Shown: positions 6,912-12,174 of the stretch, piece after piece
How positions within the stretch are numbered: position 1 is the stretch's first letter
How the letters are laid out: each line of letters opens with the position of its first letter
Assembly (NCBI GenBank): GCA_002424365.1
Contig: DIRQ01000041.1
Coordinates: 3,888-22,978, forward strand
Reading direction: 5' to 3'
Source of the DNA: Syntrophomonas sp. UBA5432
Lineage (GTDB): Bacteria > Bacillota > Syntrophomonadia > Syntrophomonadales > Syntrophomonadaceae
Length of the DNA: 19,091 nt
The notes under the pieces: generated by a model
Databases searched by the model: none
Seen by the model: the letters and a program-made list of their open reading frames with translations, nothing else
Told to the model about the DNA's origin: nothing
Program-made: the position numbers and the translations under genes

Positions 6912-7670
6912 ATGTCAGCTATAAGGATTATTCCCTGTCTCGATGTTCATGAAGGCAGGGTAGTAAAGGGTATTAATTTTGAAAACCTGCGGGATACGGG
7001 TGACCCGGTGGAATTGGCTGCTTATTACGAGCGCGAAGGTGCAGACGAACTAGTTTTTCTAGATATCAGTGCATCTCTTCAAGGGCGTAAGACTATGGTG
7101 GAGGTAGCCCGGAAAACTGCCCAGGCGGTCAGCATTCCTTTTATTGTAGGTGGGGGAATGAGTACTATCGATGATATTGCCAGTGTCCTGGAGGCAGGTG
7201 CCGACAAGATTTCCATTAACTCGGCAGCAGTCAATAACCCTTCATTAATCACTGAAGCAGTCAACAAATTCGGCAGTCAGCCGATGATTGTTGCTATTGA
7301 TGCTAGAAAAGAGGGGCCTGATAACTGGGAGGTTTATATTAATGGTGGCAAAAAGGCTACCGGACTGGATGCTGTAGCATGGGCTAAAGAAGTAGAAAAG
7401 CTGGGAGCAGGGGAGATACTGGTTACCAGCATGGACAAAGATGGCACCAAAGATGGCTACGATATCGAACTTACCGCAGCTATAAGTGAAGTCGTCGGTA
7501 TCCCGGTTATTGCTTCGGGAGGAGCAGGAAAATTAGAGCATCTTTATGATGCGGTTATGGAGGGCAAAGCTGATGCTGTCCTCTGTGCTTCCATTTTCCA
7601 TTTCCGGGAATATACCATAAAACAGGCTAAAGAATATCTAGCCGGTAAAGGAGTATCAGTAAGATTATGA
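6912..7670 (+). CDS. hisF: Imidazole glycerol phosphate synthase, cyclase subunit
   Basis: Uses ammonia to convert PRFAR to imidazole glycerol phosphate and AICAR; normally works as a heterodimer with the glutaminase HisH. I chose ATG 6912 (MSAIRIIPCLDV), with GGGAG at 6899-6903, because it gives the usual 252-aa length. An upstream in-frame ATG at 6894 overlaps the hisA stop but would add six residues with a poor binding site. Catalytic aspartates are in CLDVHEGRVVKG (D11 type) and VAIDAR (D130 type). Other barrel motifs are VGGGMS, ADKISINS, TSMDKDGTKDGYD and IASGGAG. AICAR made here feeds purine synthesis, linking it to purD upstream. Confidence 0.96.
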   Translation: MSAIRIIPCLDVHEGRVVKGINFENLRDTGDPVELAAYYEREGADELVFLDISASLQGRKTMVEVARKTAQAVSIPFIVGGGMSTIDDIASVLEAGADKISINSAAVNNPSLITEAVNKFGSQPMIVAIDARKEGPDNWEVYINGGKKATGLDAVAWAKEVEKLGAGEILVTSMDKDGTKDGYDIELTAAISEVVGIPVIASGGAGKLEHLYDAVMEGKADAVLCASIFHFREYTIKQAKEYLAGKGVSVRL

Positions 7671-8314
7671 TAGATGATATCAAATTTGATGAGAAAGGCT
7701 TGATACCAGCCATAATACAGGATAACAAGAGCGGGCAGGTTTTAATGCTGGCCTATATGAACCGGGAGTCCCTGGCCAAAACTATTGAGACCGGCAGAAC
7801 CTGGTTTTATTCACGCAGCCGTGGGCAATTATGGATGAAAGGTGAAGAATCAGGCCATATTCAGGAGGTACAGGAAATACTATATGACTGTGACCAGGAT
7901 ACTCTGTTGATTAAGGTGGAGCAGACTGGGGTTGCCTGCCATACCGGTCACTATTCCTGCTTTTATCGCGATATAGAAGGTAAGGAAATTGAACTGACCC
8001 TGGTAGATGTAGAGAAAATCTATAATTCCCGGCAGGGTCCGGGAATACTTTATGAATTATATGATATAATCAGTGACCGCAAAGAAAAAATGCCCGAAGG
8101 GTCCTATACCGCTTATTTATTTGATAAAGGGTTGGATAAAATCCTTAAAAAAGTTGGTGAGGAAAATGCTGAGGTAATAATTGCTGCTAAGAACAGAGAA
8201 AAATCCGAAGTGGTTTATGAAGTATCCGACTTAATCTATCACCTGCTGGTTTTACTGGTTGAGCAGGGAGTAGAACTGGATGATATTTTTGCCGAACTAA
8301 AATCGCGGCGTTAA
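7667..8314 (+). CDS. hisIE: Bifunctional phosphoribosyl-AMP cyclohydrolase / phosphoribosyl-ATP pyrophosphatase
   Basis: Steps 2 and 3 of histidine synthesis in one 215-aa fusion. HisI part: residues 1 to about 105, with metal-binding D74, D76 and D78 in YDCDQDT and zinc cysteines C91 and C98 in VACHTGHYSCFYR. HisE part: about residues 118-215, with LYDIISDRKEKMPEGSYTAYLF and the acidic nucleotide-pyrophosphatase motif KKVGEENAEVIIAAKN, then EVSDLIYHLLVLL. The ATG at 7667 overlaps the hisF stop as ATGA; the nearest binding site is AAAGGAG at 7647-7653, somewhat distant. This is the last gene of the cluster; the 61 bp repeat copy A begins 30 bases after its stop. Confidence 0.96.
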   Translation: MIDDIKFDEKGLIPAIIQDNKSGQVLMLAYMNRESLAKTIETGRTWFYSRSRGQLWMKGEESGHIQEVQEILYDCDQDTLLIKVEQTGVACHTGHYSCFYRDIEGKEIELTLVDVEKIYNSRQGPGILYELYDIISDRKEKMPEGSYTAYLFDKGLDKILKKVGEENAEVIIAAKNREKSEVVYEVSDLIYHLLVLLVEQGVELDDIFAELKSRR

Positions 8315-8344
8315 TTAGTAAACAAATCAACTGGAGGGGGTAGT

Positions 8345-8405
8345 TGACATGGGGACGGGGTTGTTGACAACTTTTCTTAATCTAGGCTAACCCTAGCTTA
8401 GGGGT
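8345..8405 (+). repeat. REP-like repeat, copy A (solo, left of the accessory module)
   Basis: Starts TGACATGGGGACGGGG, then TTGTTGACAAC, then a hairpin. It matches copy B (11315-11375) without gaps at 56 of 61 positions, same orientation, offset 2970. It is inverted relative to the transposon right end (12147-12174), matching 26 of 28. The hairpin arms CTTAATCTAGG (8376-8386) and CCTAGCTTAGG (8392-8402) enclose a CTAAC loop. No transposase follows this copy. Confidence 0.9.
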
Positions 8406-8433
8406 ATCTTAGTAGTTGAAATATTTATCTTGC

Positions 8434-8490
8434 GGTACCGGGATGAGGTGTTTTTTTTCAAAGACGAACACTTCTGCCGGTATCTTTTTT
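8434..8490 (+). terminator. Possible intrinsic terminator downstream of the his operon
   Basis: GGTACCGG-GATGAGGTGTT (from 8434) can pair imperfectly with GAACACTTCTGCCGGTATC (8466-8484), directly followed by six further Ts (8485-8490). The stem has mismatches and a wide T-rich loop, so this is a moderate call. It would end transcription of the his operon about 120-175 bases past hisIE. Confidence 0.45.
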
Positions 8491-8682
8491 GTGGTATTGT
8501 GAACTTTTCCATTACCAGTTCGTTGTAACCAGGCCAAACAGTCTTCGCTTAGTTTTTACAGGTTATGAAAGGTGCGGTTTTTGGCAAAATTCCTCTTTAC
8601 ATATCTCACTACATTTTCATTTCCCTTGGTTTCTGGATCCGCTTTTCTACACATGTAAATCTATGATAACTGAAATGGATAA

Positions 8683-8899
8683 GGACACAGCAACAATTTG
8701 CTTACTGGAAATCATGGATTTGGGGAAAGCAGATACCTACGGGATTCCGCCAGCAGCAAAAACCATTCTGAAGGGATGCCATTTCTGATGACCGATATAT
8801 CTGAATTTAGAAAGCCCCCTATTGCTTTCTAACTTGTTTAACTGGGCAATGGAACAAGGGTGTAACGAAAAACATATAAAATATATTGAAAAACAATAA
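8683..8899 (+). pseudogene. Possible decayed gene remnant, unidentified
   Basis: One frame is open from 8683 to the TAA at 8830-8832 and includes EGMPFLMTDISEFRKPPIAF. The next frame continues with LLSNLFNWAMEQGCNEKHI and ends at TAA 8897-8899. Joined by a single frameshift near 8820, these would give a coherent-looking C-terminal protein segment. No start, ribosome site or recognised family is present. It could be chance; composition is the only support. Confidence 0.25.
8807..8832. repeat. Perfect 9-bp inverted repeat
   Basis: TTAGAAAGC (8807-8815) and GCTTTCTAA (8824-8832) with loop CCCCTATT. No T-run follows, so a terminator role is doubtful. It lies inside the possible decayed gene. Confidence 0.6.
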
Positions 8900-8919
8900 A
8901 TAATTATTGCAATACAATA
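8884..8919. promoter_or_regulatory. Cluster of TATTG/CAATA half-sites, candidate operator
   Basis: TATTG (8884-8888), CAATA (8894-8898), TTATTG (8904-8909), CAATA (8910-8914) and CAATA (8915-8919) form nested dyads. These include TATTG-N5-CAATA, CAATAA-N4-TTATTG and the perfect palindrome TATTGCAATA (8905-8914). The last overlaps the -35 box of the next promoter. Steps of about 10 bases place several half-sites on one face of the helix. The small HTH protein encoded downstream is the natural candidate to bind here (inference). Confidence 0.45.
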
Positions 8920-8935
8920 AATGTCTTGCTATACT
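8907..8935 (+). promoter_or_regulatory. Sigma-A-type promoter of the DUF2975-HTH-DUF4173 operon
   Basis: TTGCAA (8907-8912), 17-base spacer, TATACT (8930-8935), with TGC just before the -10 giving an extended -10. Expected start is near 8942, giving a leader of about 44 bases that contains a GGGTG/CACCC hairpin (8949-8963). This is the best promoter match in the window. Confidence 0.75.
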
Positions 8936-8985
8936 GCTAGTATTACGAGGGTGCATCCCACCCGTCTGAAGAGAGGATGAAGGTT

Positions 8986-9435
8986 ATGTGGAATGGGGAA
9001 AAATCTATCACGCTGAGCAAATGCTGCATTTTGTTCTTTATGTGTGTGCTGCTGGTTGTAGTGGTATCAGCCCCCTGGCTGATAAACTGGTTTATACATT
9101 TTTCCCAGGCCGGATTGGAAGGAACGGAATTTTTCTTCAAAGCGACTATTTATGTGGGCTTTATCCCTGCAGCTTGTCTGCTTTATAGTCTGTTGCTGCT
9201 GCTGCGCCGGATCGAAGATGGGCAGGTGTTTATTACTGAAAACGTAGAGCGTTTAAGAAGAATATCCTGGTGTTGTTTTTTCGGTGCAGGCATTGCTTTG
9301 GTCTCAGTATTCTACTATTATCCATGGTTCTTTGTAATGGTGGCTGCTGCTTTTATGGGCTTAATCGTGCGAGTTGTGAAAAATGTGGTAGCGCAGGCAG
9401 TGGCACTGAAAGATGAATCAGATTATACCATTTAA
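8986..9435 (+). CDS. DUF2975-family membrane protein
   Basis: 149 aa with four hydrophobic segments: CCILFFMCVLLVVVVSAPWLI, ATIYVGFIPAACLLYSLLLLL, ISWCCFFGAGIALVSVFYYY and FVMVAAAFMGLIVRVV. The RRIEDGQVFITENVERLRRISW stretch between segments 2 and 3 and VRVVKNVVAQAVALKDESDYTI at the end are typical of DUF2975 proteins. I chose ATG 8986, nine bases after AGAGG (8972-8976); an ATG at 8977 is in frame but has its best site only three bases away. The family function is unknown. In Clostridia these genes commonly stand beside a small Cro/CI-like regulator, as here. It is the first gene of the three-gene accessory operon. Confidence 0.85.
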   Translation: MWNGEKSITLSKCCILFFMCVLLVVVVSAPWLINWFIHFSQAGLEGTEFFFKATIYVGFIPAACLLYSLLLLLRRIEDGQVFITENVERLRRISWCCFFGAGIALVSVFYYYPWFFVMVAAAFMGLIVRVVKNVVAQAVALKDESDYTI

Positions 9436-9453
9436 GGAAAGGGGAGCGGTAAT

Positions 9454-9669
9454 ATGCCAATCGTAGTAAATCTGGATGTAGTGATGGCAAAGAGAAAAAT
9501 GTCCTCCGGTGAACTGGCAGAAAAAATCGGCATCAGTCAGGCCAATCTCTCCATCCTTAAAACCGGCAAGGCCAAAGCCATTCGATTCTCTACCATGGAA
9601 GCGATCTGCAGGGCGCTGGAATGTCAGCCCGGAGATATACTTGAATACAGGGACTTGGATGAAGGGTAA
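9454..9669 (+). CDS. Small Cro/CI-type HTH transcriptional regulator (YozG-like)
   Basis: 71 aa, ATG at 9454 with AAAGGGGAG at 9438-9446. The whole protein is one HTH_26/Xre-like domain: VVMAKRKMSSGELAEKIGIS, then the recognition helix QANLSILKTGKAKAIRF, then STMEAICRALECQPGDILEY, the classic end of this family. It has no effector domain, so any signal is probably relayed through partner membrane proteins or simple autoregulation. It stands 18 bases after the DUF2975 gene and 13 before the DUF4173 gene. It probably binds the TATTG/CAATA cluster at the operon promoter (inference). Confidence 0.92.
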   Translation: MPIVVNLDVVMAKRKMSSGELAEKIGISQANLSILKTGKAKAIRFSTMEAICRALECQPGDILEYRDLDEG

Positions 9670-9682
9670 AGGGGGTATTGAA

Positions 9683-11299
9683 ATGAACGGCACATCGCTG
9701 GATAAAAACGGGGTAGCATTGATTGCAGAGCCAACAGCATCAGATGTTTCAGGAGAGGAAACTCCGGAAAATACACTGCTTGGAAAGGAAAAGGAGCTTT
9801 TTGTGGCAGACCGTCTGGATGGAATTTTTGCACTGGCGGCCTTTGTGCTTGGTTTTCTTTTTGCGCGCTGGGTTTTGTTTTCCTGGCAGGGATGGGGGGT
9901 TACGTTATTTACCTTTGCCTATTGCGGTGCAGTTGCTCTGTATCTGCTGAAAAAAGGAATACATATTTCCTGGGTGGGCTGGTTCTGGCTGGCTATAGTA
10001 ATACTTACCGGCATCAGCTTTTGTCTATGGAACAACAACGGTCTGGCTGCATGGCGTGCCCTTTTGTTATTTGGCAGTGCCGTATACTGGATCATATGCG
10101 CCACCGGGGTACAAATCCTAGGCAAAACCAGCAACCTTGCCTTGTTGGACGGCTTCAATGCGCTGCTGTTGATTCCTTTTAGCAATATAAACAGCCAGTA
10201 TAGAAGTTTGGCACTTCTGGGCCGTAATAAAAGAACCGAAGGAAGACAAATCCTTTCCATCGCCCTGGGGTTGTTTTTGGCCCTGGTCGTGGCGGTTATG
10301 GTAATGCCTCTGCTGATGAAAGCTGACAGCGGCGGCTTCGCGAAAATAATAAGCGGACTCCTGGGCGTTTTTAGCGGCATAAGCCAGGAATTGGGAATGT
10401 TATTCTGGCACGGCTTGCTCGCCATCCCGATTGCTGCATATCTCTTCGGTCTTGTTGCCGGAAGCGTTCATAAAAAAGGTACTGATCTATTTCAAAAAAA
10501 CCGCACCCTCAGTGCGATTGCCGCCTTGCGGGTGCTGCCTCTGACCACTGTATATATTCTACTGGGGCTGTTGTGTCTGCTTTATGTGGTATTTATCGGC
10601 AGCCAGTTGCCCTATTTTTTCTCTGCCTTTACTGGAGAACGGCCGGAGGGCTGGCAGGTTTATTCTGAATACGCGCGCAGTGGTTTTTTTGAATTGTGCC
10701 GTATTGCCGCCATTAACCTGATTGTCCTGACAGTGGCCAATATTTTCAGCAGCAAGCCGTACCGGGATCATCTACCCATGAAAGTTCTAAATGCTCTGTT
10801 GGCGATCCTGACATTGGTATTGATTTCCACAGCTTTCAGCAAAATGGCGATGTATATCGGGGCGTACGGCCTTTCCACGCGCCGGATGCTGCCCTGCATT
10901 TTTATGATCTTCATGGCAGTTATATGCGGCGGTGTGATTGCCCTGCAGAAATGGTCATTTTCCATTATGCGGATGTCAGTTGTGGTAGGAGTTATCATGC
11001 TCTGCTTGCTCTGCATGTTTGATCCCGACAGTTTTGTTACCCGCTATAATGCTGAACGTTACCTGGCGGGAACGCTTGAGAGTTTTGATGTGGATATTTT
11101 AAACCGGGCCGGACCGGCCGGAGTCGATTCTGCATTAATGGTATATAAGCAGAGCGATGATCCGGTTTTGCAGGAGCAGCTGAAAAAATATCTACTTGCC
11201 CAACAGCATCAGGCTGAAAATTGTAAAGGAACGACTGGCGATAATCTGCAACTGGCACATACCCGGCAGCAAATAGCCCAACTATTAAGTTCACCATAA
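9683..11299 (+). CDS. DUF4153/DUF4173-type polytopic membrane protein
   Basis: The true start is ATG 9683 (MNGTSLDKNG), seven bases after AAAGGGGG (9668-9675); an open frame continues upstream but only as a shadow of the HTH gene. The product is 538 aa: a soluble ~45-residue N terminus, then roughly a dozen transmembrane helices, and a ~75-residue soluble tail. The segment YSEYARSGFFELCRIAAIN followed by ALLAILTLVLISTAFSKMAMYI and YGLSTRRML is characteristic of DUF4173. No catalytic motif is visible. The tail ends LAHTRQQIAQLL. The function of the family is unknown; membrane stress sensing or envelope maintenance is only a guess from operon partners. An orphan ribosome site (AAAGGAG, 11298-11304) just after it leads into the transposon rather than a gene. 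Confidence 0.88.
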   Translation: MNGTSLDKNGVALIAEPTASDVSGEETPENTLLGKEKELFVADRLDGIFALAAFVLGFLFARWVLFSWQGWGVTLFTFAYCGAVALYLLKKGIHISWVGWFWLAIVILTGISFCLWNNNGLAAWRALLLFGSAVYWIICATGVQILGKTSNLALLDGFNALLLIPFSNINSQYRSLALLGRNKRTEGRQILSIALGLFLALVVAVMVMPLLMKADSGGFAKIISGLLGVFSGISQELGMLFWHGLLAIPIAAYLFGLVAGSVHKKGTDLFQKNRTLSAIAALRVLPLTTVYILLGLLCLLYVVFIGSQLPYFFSAFTGERPEGWQVYSEYARSGFFELCRIAAINLIVLTVANIFSSKPYRDHLPMKVLNALLAILTLVLISTAFSKMAMYIGAYGLSTRRMLPCIFMIFMAVICGGVIALQKWSFSIMRMSVVVGVIMLCLLCMFDPDSFVTRYNAERYLAGTLESFDVDILNRAGPAGVDSALMVYKQSDDPVLQEQLKKYLLAQQHQAENCKGTTGDNLQLAHTRQQIAQLLSSP

Positions 11300-11314
11300 A
11301 AGGAGATTCGGAAA

Positions 11315-11375
11315 TGACATAGGGACGGGGTTGTTGACAACACTTCTTAATCTAGGCTAATCTTAGCTTAGGGGT
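11315..11375 (+). repeat. REP-like repeat, copy B (left end of the RAYT element)
   Basis: Same 61-base unit as copy A with five substitutions. The hairpin arms are CTTAATCTAGG (11346-11356) and CTTAGCTTAGG (11362-11372), loop CTAAT. The two changes in the hairpin region relative to copy A are a loop C to T and a stem C to T, which turns a G-C pair into a G-U wobble, so folding is kept. It ends in AGGGG, which also serves as the transposase ribosome site. Confidence 0.9.
11346..11374 (+). promoter_or_regulatory. Hairpin that may mask the transposase ribosome binding site
   Basis: The right hairpin arm ends TTAGG at 11368-11372, which is the first part of the Shine-Dalgarno-like TTAGGGG (11368-11374) placed nine bases before ATG 11384. 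Folding would hide part of it. IS200-type elements are known to limit transposase translation with a 5' stem-loop. Confidence 0.4.
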
Positions 11376-11383
11376 GTATTTAT

Positions 11384-12145
11384 ATGGCAAGACAAGCAAG
11401 GAAGAAAAGTACCACCGGAATATATCACATAATGATGCGGGGTATAAATCGGCAGAACATATTCGAAGACCAGGCTGATTGTATTAGATTTCTTTACACT
11501 CTGAAACAGTATAAAGAAATAAGCGGATATCAAATCTATGCTTACTGTTTGATGGGAAATCATGTTCATCTGCTATTGAAAGTGGGCGAAGAACCGCTTG
11601 AACAAGTGATGCGTCGGATATGCGGTAGCTATGTTTATTGGTATAATTGGAAGTATCAGAGGATAGGAAACTTGTTTCAAGACCGATTCAAAAGCGAACC
11701 AATCGAAAATGATAGTTATTTTCTGACTGCTTTGAGATATATTCATCAAAACCCTCTAAAAGCCGGGCTGGTAAAGAATATTGAAGATTATCAGTGGAGT
11801 AGTATCAGAGAATATACTCATATATCAGAGCTTGTAGATAGCAATTGTGCCTTGAAAATGTTTAATGCAGACCGAGAAAAGGCTGTTATAAGCTTTATTC
11901 AATTTTGCAAAACGGTAAGCAATGAACAATGTCTGGAAATGGAGGATAAACGGTTGTTGTCGGATCCAGAAGCCATAGATTTAATAAAGCATGTGTGCCG
12001 AGTCAAAGGCGCGTCAGATTTACAAAAGCTGGACAAAGCAGTGAGAAATGAATATTTAAAAAAACTCAAAGAGGAATACCATCTATCAATCAGACAGATC
12101 GAGAGATTGACTGGTATTAATCGGGGGATTATTTTTAACGCTTAA
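11384..12145 (+). CDS. REP-associated tyrosine (Y1/HUH) transposase
   Basis: 253 aa, full length. The N-terminal Y1_Tnp domain starts GIYHIMMRGINRQNIFED. The HUH metal motif is GNHVHLLL (H60-V61-H62). The catalytic tyrosine lies in YFLTALRYIHQNPLKAGLV, probably Tyr119. GNLFQDRFKSEPI is the usual RAYT signature between them. The C-terminal extension ends in a DnaA/HTH-like LSIRQIERLTGINRGII, typical of the REP-associated group. Such enzymes nick and join single-stranded DNA at REP hairpins. Start is ATG 11384 with TTAGGGG upstream. The gene is more AT-rich in style than the membrane operon before it. All expected motifs are intact, so it may be active. Confidence 0.95.
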   Translation: MARQARKKSTTGIYHIMMRGINRQNIFEDQADCIRFLYTLKQYKEISGYQIYAYCLMGNHVHLLLKVGEEPLEQVMRRICGSYVYWYNWKYQRIGNLFQDRFKSEPIENDSYFLTALRYIHQNPLKAGLVKNIEDYQWSSIREYTHISELVDSNCALKMFNADREKAVISFIQFCKTVSNEQCLEMEDKRLLSDPEAIDLIKHVCRVKGASDLQKLDKAVRNEYLKKLKEEYHLSIRQIERLTGINRGIIFNA

Positions 12146-12146
12146 A

Positions 12147-12174
12147 TGTTGTCAACAACCCCGTCCCCCTGTCA
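12147..12174 (-). repeat. Right terminal inverted repeat of the RAYT element (copy C)
   Basis: Read on the minus strand it is TGACAGGGGGACGGGG followed by TTGTTGACAACA, the inverse of the ends of copies A and B. Unlike A and B it lacks the longer hairpin part. Its TGA at 12172-12174 is the stop codon of the neighbouring minus-strand gene. Confidence 0.9.

Larger units (their letters stand above)
8315..8985. other. 671-base non-coding accessory stretch after the his operon
   Basis: In order it holds an orphan ribosome-site-like GGAGGGGG (8333-8340), repeat copy A (8345-8405) and an imperfect terminator-like hairpin (8434-8490). An AT-rich stretch of no clear content follows, then a decayed-looking coding remnant (about 8683-8899) with a perfect 9-bp hairpin inside it. 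It ends with the promoter and half-site cluster of the next operon (8884-8935) and a short 5' leader with a GGGTG/CACCC hairpin (8949-8963). A 99-codon frame at 8489-8788 has no ribosome site and an unconvincing composition, so I do not call it a gene. Confidence 0.7.
8345..12174. mobile_element. Hypothetical composite unit: repeat A, cargo operon and RAYT element
   Basis: The left boundary is copy A (28 terminal bases from 8345) and the right boundary is the inverted end at 12147-12174; these match at 26 of 28 positions. Between them lie the decayed stretch, the DUF2975-HTH-DUF4173 operon and the transposase. The his operon ends just left and the CBS transporter gene ends just right, so the accessory DNA is neatly bounded. 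No target duplication is visible, which fits Y1-type transposition. Whether the whole segment ever moved as one unit is inference. Confidence 0.4.
11315..12174 (+). mobile_element. 860-bp Y1 (RAYT) transposable element with 28-bp inverted ends
   Basis: Left end from 11315 reads TGACATAGGGACGGGG then TTGTTGACAACA. The right end, read from 12174 backwards, is TGACAGGGGGACGGGG then TTGTTGACAACA, 26 of 28 identical. The single gene inside (11384-12145) fills the element, its TAA lying one base before the right end. Only the left side carries the longer 61 bp unit with the subterminal hairpin. No direct duplication flanks it. TnpB and accessory genes are absent. Confidence 0.88.

Noticed and set aside
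8489..8788. A 99-codon open frame on the plus strand
   Set aside because: No ribosome site, begins inside a terminator-like T-run, ends in two tandem TGA codons and shows no recognisable family.
8884..8919. CRISPR-like short repeats
   Set aside because: The repeats are 5-6 base half-sites without spacers of constant unique sequence and no cas genes are near.
9509..9682. Upstream extension of the DUF4173 reading frame
   Set aside because: It lies inside the HTH gene in another frame; ATG 9683 has a strong ribosome site at the right distance.
9919..10425. Long minus-strand open frame opposite the DUF4173 gene
   Set aside because: Shadow frame; no ribosome site and the plus strand encodes clear membrane helices.
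11315..12174. IS605-type element with tnpB
   Set aside because: Only the Y1 enzyme is present; its C-terminal HTH extension points to the RAYT group.
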